NCBI GenBank assembly: GCA_021778935.1
Contig: JAJYBQ010000079.1
Location: 1 to 9,303, forward strand
Source: Pseudomonadota bacterium
Lineage (GTDB): Bacteria > Pseudomonadota > Gammaproteobacteria > Burkholderiales > Burkholderiaceae
Reading direction: 5' to 3'
Length of the DNA: 9,303 bases
The position numbers and the translations under genes were made by a program. The notes beneath the pieces were generated by a model. It was not told where the DNA came from and searched no databases. It saw nothing but the letters and a program-made list of their open reading frames with translations. How positions within the stretch are numbered: the stretch's first letter is position 1; each line of letters opens with the position of its first letter. Shown here piece after piece: positions 6,591-9,303 of the stretch.

Positions 6591-6667
6591 TGGTGCGCCC
6601 GGCAGGATTCGAACCCACGACCCCCTGGTTCGTAGCCAGGTACTCTATCCAACTGAGCTACGGGCGC
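6591..6667 (-). tRNA. tRNA-Arg (anticodon ACG)
   Basis: Read on the - strand, the 77-nt gene starts GCGCCCGTAGCTCAGTTGG and ends in an encoded CCA. It folds as a cloverleaf: acceptor GCGCCCG/CGGGCGC, D arm with GCTC/GAGT, anticodon stem CCTGG/CCAGG around loop CTACGAA, and a T arm with GGTTCGAATCC. The ACG anticodon (complement at 6631-6633) reads CGN arginine codons after A34 is deaminated to inosine. It has its own promoter to the right and a terminator to the left. Its 3' end faces the integrase remnant, marking it as the probable attachment site of the island at left. Confidence 0.97.
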
Positions 6668-6677
6668 AGAACCGCGA

Positions 6678-6706
6678 ATTCTACACGAAACCGAAATCGC
6701 CTTCCA
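6678..6706 (-). promoter_or_regulatory. Promoter of tRNA-Arg
   Basis: On the - strand a TAGAAT -10 box (6678-6683) is separated by 17 nt from TGGAAG (6701-6706), a weak 3 of 6 match to the -35 consensus. The -10 lies 10 nt upstream of the tRNA 5' end, giving an expected start near 6671. The G+C-rich stretch after the -10 resembles the discriminator of stringently controlled stable-RNA promoters. Confidence 0.6.
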
Positions 6707-6727
6707 GGCGCTACCGGTGCCATACCC

Positions 6728-6743
6728 CGCGGTGTGCACCGCG
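6728..6743. repeat. Perfect 7-bp dyad between tRNA-Arg and the LuxR-type gene
   Basis: CGCGGTG (6728-6734) and CACCGCG (6737-6743) are perfect inverted arms with a 2-nt centre. The dyad lies upstream of the tRNA promoter and about 175 nt before the LuxR-type start. It could be a regulator binding site or a chance GC-rich dyad. Nothing else gene-like is seen from 6707 to 6808. Confidence 0.2.
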
Positions 6744-6808
6744 AACCGGAAATGCAGCCGATATCCCGCGTAAGGGATCCCCAGGACACAGGACGGCGGT
6801 TCGGTGGA

Positions 6809-6837
6809 TTGTCCGGCGCGCGAAGGGTGTGTAAAAA
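6809..6837 (+). promoter_or_regulatory. Candidate promoter of the small LuxR-type gene
   Basis: TTGTCC (6809-6814) and TAAAAA (6832-6837) each match the sigma-70 consensus at 4 of 6 positions and are separated by the ideal 17 nt. Transcription would start near 6844, leaving a leader of about 75 nt before the ATG at 6918. This also argues against the in-frame GTG at 6804 as the translation start. Confidence 0.35.
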
Positions 6838-6917
6838 CGTTGCCCGGGTTTGAAGTGCGGGGGGAGGGCGGCCGACGCGCCGCGCTCCCGGTTCCCGGCG
6901 TTCTCTTGCCAGGGCGA

Positions 6918-7184
6918 ATGCAGATGCGGATCTTCAAAAACGGCTTGCCGCAGGCGGTTTCTCCTTCCTCCGCGACCGGCACGGAGCAGCCGGTCCTGAC
7001 GGCGCGGGAAACCGAGTGCCTGCGCTGGACGGCGGAGGGCAAGACGGCCTGGGAGGTGGGTCGGATCCTGCGGATCTCGGAGCGCACCGCCAACTGGCAT
7101 CTGCAGGCGGCCAGCCACAAGCTCGGGTGCGCGAACAAGATCCAGGCGGTCGTGAAGGCAATCCGGATCGGGCTTCTGGGCTGA
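6918..7184 (+). CDS. Small stand-alone LuxR-type HTH regulator
   Basis: From the ATG at 6918 the product is 88 residues and consists almost entirely of a LuxR/FixJ-type helix-turn-helix domain (residues 27-87). Visible landmarks are LTARETECLRWTAEGKTAWE, then VGRILRISERTANWHLQAAS, HKLGCANKIQAVVKAIR and IGLL. The ANKIQAVVKAI ending is typical of LuxR-family C-terminal domains of quorum-sensing type regulators, but no autoinducer-binding or receiver domain precedes it. The frame remains open upstream to 6804, but those residues look non-protein-like and overlap a candidate promoter. An AGGG (6911-6914) near the ATG is a weak ribosome-binding site, and an ATG at 6924 is an alternative start. It may be a single-domain transcription factor or a remnant of a larger regulator. 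Its targets are unknown; the lipoprotein gene 155 nt downstream is the nearest. Confidence 0.75.
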   Translation: MQMRIFKNGLPQAVSPSSATGTEQPVLTARETECLRWTAEGKTAWEVGRILRISERTANWHLQAASHKLGCANKIQAVVKAIRIGLLG

Positions 7185-7195
7185 GCCTGCCGCCG

Positions 7196-7214
7196 GTGCG
7201 TCGCCGGCACGCAC
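7196..7214 (+). terminator. Weak hairpin after the LuxR-type gene
   Basis: GTGCGT (7196-7201) and ACGCAC (7209-7214) form a 6-bp stem with a 7-nt loop, 12 nt after the stop, followed by GCTTGTC. The stem is GC-rich but no real T-run follows, so it is at best a weak or factor-assisted terminator. Confidence 0.25.
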
Positions 7215-7230
7215 GCTTGTCACGGATCCG

Positions 7231-7260
7231 TCGTCATCGGTCCCCGGCGTGGCGTATAGT
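7231..7260 (+). promoter_or_regulatory. Candidate promoter of the lipoprotein gene
   Basis: TATAGT (7255-7260) is a 5 of 6 match to the -10 consensus and TCGTCA (7231-7236) a 4 of 6 match to the -35, with an 18-nt spacer. The predicted start near 7267 gives a leader of roughly 70 nt to the ATG at 7340. The ATG itself has no clear Shine-Dalgarno sequence. Confidence 0.35.
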
Positions 7261-7339
7261 CGCGGGTTTGCACCGCGGCGCCCAGCTGCGGTTCCTGTCG
7301 AGGCTCCGGCAGTTTCCATAACTCGTAGAACCGTCAAAG

Positions 7340-8623
7340 ATGCGATCCTATTCCCGAATTGGCTTGTCCGCCGCGTTGGTCGTGTTCGCGGGCGTGCTTG
7401 GTGCCTGCAGCAGCAGTAACAACAGTGTCGCACCCACGAGCGTGCGCCTGGTCAATGCCACGACGGCGGGGACGACGAGCCCGGTGCTCGACCTCAGCCT
7501 GAGCGGAGCTCCGGCGGTGACGGGAATCGCCGTGGGGAGCGCGAGCGGATATGTATCGCAGAATCCCAGTACCTATGCCGCGTCGGTGACCGATGAAACC
7601 GGCACGCTGAGTTCCGGTACGCCGCTCACGGTCAACCTCGGAACCGGGGAGAGCTATACCATCGTCGCCTACACCCTCGGCACGACCGCGGCGATGGGGT
7701 ACCTGACCGACAGTCTCGGCATCCCGTCCTCGGGACAGTCGGCGGTTGCGTTTGCCAATTTCTCGACCGATGCCGGTCCGCTGGATGTCTATGTCCTGCC
7801 GCAGAACACGGCGAGCGTCCCGGTCGGGGTGCCACCGGTGTTCGGGGACGTGACCGGGCAGTCGCTGCCGGTGACCGAGCCGGCGGGGACGTACACGATC
7901 ATCGCGACGAAGCCCAACACCCCGAGCGATGTCCGGTTCATCAACCCGTCGGTGAATCTGGCCGGCGGCCAGGCCGAGGTGGTGGCGTTCACGCCGACCT
8001 CCGGCGGCGGCCTGGTGAACGGCATGCTGATCGTCCAGGGCGGCACCGCCACCACGATGGCGATGAATTACGCCCGGGTGCGGATCGCGGCGGAGCTGCC
8101 GACGGCAAACACCCTGGTTGCGGCGACCGTAGGGACGACCCCGGTGACGGCGAACGCCCCGTTTGTCGGGCCGTATACCCTGGTTCCGGCCGGCGGCGCG
8201 GTGACCGGCATCACCGCGGCAGGAGCCTCCGTGACGGCGCCGACGACGACCCTGGCCGCAGGGAGCGACTACACGCTCGTCGTGTACGGCTCCACGCCGA
8301 CGGCAACCTTGTTCGCGGACGACAACCAGTATCCGGGTAACGGCGGCGCAACCATTCGGGTGGTGAACGCTGCCCCGACGAGCGGGCAGGTCAACCTGTA
8401 TCTGAACTCGGCGTTCACCGCGTCGGCGACCTACGCCACGACCGCCGCTGCATCCGCATATGTCGGCATCGCGCCGGCGATGTCGGAGGCGATTTCCTTG
8501 GTCGGCGCTACCCCGATCTCGCTGCCCAGCTCCACGGCAAACTTCGTCGCCGGGTCGGTGTACAGCATCTTCGTGTACCCCGCCGCTACCGGGACCGCCG
8601 GGTTCCTGATCGAAGACCGCTGA
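7340..8623 (+). CDS. DUF4397-type repeat lipoprotein, exported
   Basis: The 427-residue protein starts with a lipoprotein signal peptide: basic MRSYSR, a hydrophobic core LSAALVVFAGVL and the lipobox LGAC, with Cys23 as the lipidated residue. Ser follows at +2, which fits outer-membrane sorting. The mature part is rich in Ala, Thr, Val, Gly and Ser, with almost no Cys. It contains four related units typical of DUF4397 proteins, beginning near residues 33 (SVRLVNATTAG), 134 (SAVAFANFSTDAGPLDVYVL), 245 (ARVRIAAELPT) and 337 (ATIRVVNAAPTSGQVNLYLN). Each unit ends in a strand such as YTIVAYTL, YTIIATKP, YTLVVYG or YSIFVYP. These are probably beta-sandwich domains on the cell surface or in the periplasm. 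The biochemical role of the family is unknown. The gene appears monocistronic and converges with the pseudoazurin gene. Confidence 0.85.
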   Translation: MRSYSRIGLSAALVVFAGVLGACSSSNNSVAPTSVRLVNATTAGTTSPVLDLSLSGAPAVTGIAVGSASGYVSQNPSTYAASVTDETGTLSSGTPLTVNLGTGESYTIVAYTLGTTAAMGYLTDSLGIPSSGQSAVAFANFSTDAGPLDVYVLPQNTASVPVGVPPVFGDVTGQSLPVTEPAGTYTIIATKPNTPSDVRFINPSVNLAGGQAEVVAFTPTSGGGLVNGMLIVQGGTATTMAMNYARVRIAAELPTANTLVAATVGTTPVTANAPFVGPYTLVPAGGAVTGITAAGASVTAPTTTLAAGSDYTLVVYGSTPTATLFADDNQYPGNGGATIRVVNAAPTSGQVNLYLNSAFTASATYATTAAASAYVGIAPAMSEAISLVGATPISLPSSTANFVAGSVYSIFVYPAATGTAGFLIEDR

Positions 8624-8643
8624 GGTCCGGGATTTGCCGCGGC

Positions 8644-8679
8644 GCAGGGGCGGGGGGGAGAACCGATCCCCCTCCCTGC
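8644..8679. terminator. GC-rich hairpin between convergent genes
   Basis: GCAGGG (8644-8649) pairs with CCCTGC (8674-8679), and an inner run of Gs pairs with CCCCC, leaving a small internal bulge and a loop of about 11 nt. It lies 20 nt after the lipoprotein stop and 15 nt from the pseudoazurin stop on the other strand. Its position suits a bidirectional terminator, but there is no T-run on either side. Confidence 0.35.
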
Positions 8680-8694
8680 ACTGCGGGGCCCGGC

Positions 8695-9159
8695 CTACTT
8701 CACCATCGCCAGCAGCTTGTCGAAACGGTCCTTGTGCAGGACCATCGTCGCTTCCTCCTTGGCCGCCGCCGCCTTGGCCTGATCGAGGTTCACCGGCTTG
8801 CCGGCTTGCACCACCCCGACCATGCCGACGTTCTCGTGCATCTTGCACTTGACGAGGTAGACCCCTTCCTTGGTCAGCTTCACCACGACCTTCTGGTTGG
8901 GCTGACCAACCCACGAGGCAACCCCATCGGGGACGAGCACCGAGACGCTCGTGTGCCCCGCCTTGTCCATCGGCTGGAACACCACCGTATCGCCGACATC
9001 GGCCTTGACGAACATCGGATCGAACACCAGCATCTTGCCGTCCGGCGCGTGGGACACCATCTTGACGGTGATCTCCTTGGCGAGGACGGTGGCAGGCTGT
9101 GCGAACAGGCCGCATGCGAGGATCGCTACGACACACAGCACAATCTTGCGCGGGTTCAT
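8695..9159 (-). CDS. Pseudoazurin-type periplasmic blue copper protein
   Basis: The 154-residue precursor has a signal peptide (MNPRKIVLCVVAILACGLFA, cleavage likely after VLA at residue 27) and a cupredoxin domain. The type 1 copper ligands are visible: His69 in DKAGHTSV and Cys105, His108, Met113 in YLVKCKMHENVGM. After the predicted cleavage the last three become 78, 81 and 86, the numbering of classical pseudoazurins. Such proteins carry electrons in the periplasm, often to copper nitrite reductase or nitrous oxide reductase; no partner gene is in the window. The C-terminal segment AKAAAAKEEATMVLHKDRFD is a predicted helical tail as in pseudoazurins. I chose the ATG at 9157-9159 because AGGAGA lies 6 nt upstream and it starts a proper signal peptide; the frame opens 18 codons earlier without either. 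The physiological electron partner is inferred, not seen. Confidence 0.93.
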   Translation of the reverse strand: MNPRKIVLCVVAILACGLFAQPATVLAKEITVKMVSHAPDGKMLVFDPMFVKADVGDTVVFQPMDKAGHTSVSVLVPDGVASWVGQPNQKVVVKLTKEGVYLVKCKMHENVGMVGVVQAGKPVNLDQAKAAAAKEEATMVLHKDRFDKLLAMVK

Positions 9160-9303
9160 GGCGAATCTCCTGTTGTCATTAGAGGCCCATCCTAGTTCCG
9201 GCCGAATGCGCAATACCCGCGGCGTGCGTATCGGAATCGTCCCGCTGCGGCGGGATGCGCCGGCCCGGGAAAAATAACCATTGGGTGGGATGCCATCTAG
9301 ATC
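9160..9303 (-). promoter_or_regulatory. Upstream region of the pseudoazurin gene
   Basis: The region contains the AGGAGA ribosome-binding site (9166-9171 on the - strand) and a TAGGAT (near 9189-9194) that resembles a -10 box but lacks a well-placed -35. It also holds a small hairpin, CCCGC/GCGGG at 9241-9254. I see no convincing FNR or NsrR palindrome and no gene between 9160 and the window end. Confidence 0.35.

Noticed and set aside
6591..6615. Direct repeat of the tRNA 3' end as a second attachment site
   Set aside because: I scanned the strip from 4500 to 6590 for a second copy and found only short chance matches such as GGTGCGCC near 6205.
6804..6917. N-terminal extension of the LuxR-type protein from a GTG at 6804
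   Set aside because: The added residues look non-protein-like and overlap a well-spaced candidate promoter; the ATG at 6918 is preferred.
7334..9136. 600-codon open frame on the - strand opposite the lipoprotein gene
   Set aside because: The + strand frame has a signal peptide and lipobox with repeated domains. The opposite frame is Arg/Gly-rich and also runs out of frame through the pseudoazurin gene.
1..9303. CRISPR array, rRNA, riboswitch or complete insertion sequence
   Set aside because: No regularly spaced repeats, rRNA signatures, recognisable riboswitch cores or intact transposase genes are visible on either strand.

Overview
The window is GC-rich proteobacterial DNA. It is most likely from a betaproteobacterium: the order recG-oxyR-ubiA on one strand is familiar from Burkholderiales and relatives, and UbiA, the OxyR redox cysteines, a pseudoazurin and a bacterial tRNA-Arg(ACG) all fit. 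The genus cannot be fixed from the sequence alone.

Positions 1-4528 are a compact housekeeping block on the + strand. It holds the C-terminal three quarters of recG (DNA repair helicase), then oxyR (peroxide-sensing LysR regulator) after 19 nt, ubiA (ubiquinone biosynthesis prenyltransferase) starting inside the oxyR stop codon, and a glucose-6-phosphate 1-epimerase-like aldose mutarotase 69 nt further on.

Positions 4529-6590 are an accessory strip lying between the mutarotase and the 3' end of a tRNA-Arg gene. It begins 10 nt after the mutarotase stop with the N-terminal part of a HipA-family toxin, broken by an apparent one-base deletion. HipA similarity stops at about 5011-5017, just before a 143-bp segment bounded by perfect 10-bp inverted repeats (5020-5029 and 5153-5162), which resembles a small mobile-element remnant. 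Next is an apparently intact Phd/YefM antitoxin and VapC/FitB-like PIN toxin pair with a palindromic putative operator. A decayed ORF overlaps the toxin stop, and the C-terminal end of a tyrosine recombinase follows. An integrase end next to a tRNA 3' end, among broken genes, suggests a shrunken tRNA-associated genomic island.

Positions 6530-6706 contain tRNA-Arg(ACG) on the - strand with its own promoter and a strong intrinsic terminator. To its right are a very small stand-alone LuxR-type DNA-binding protein (+), a secreted DUF4397-type lipoprotein with four related repeats (+), and, convergent with it, a pseudoazurin-type periplasmic blue copper protein (-).

I found no CRISPR array, rRNA, complete insertion sequence or clearly new multi-gene system. 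The most unusual material is the decayed strip at 4539-6496.
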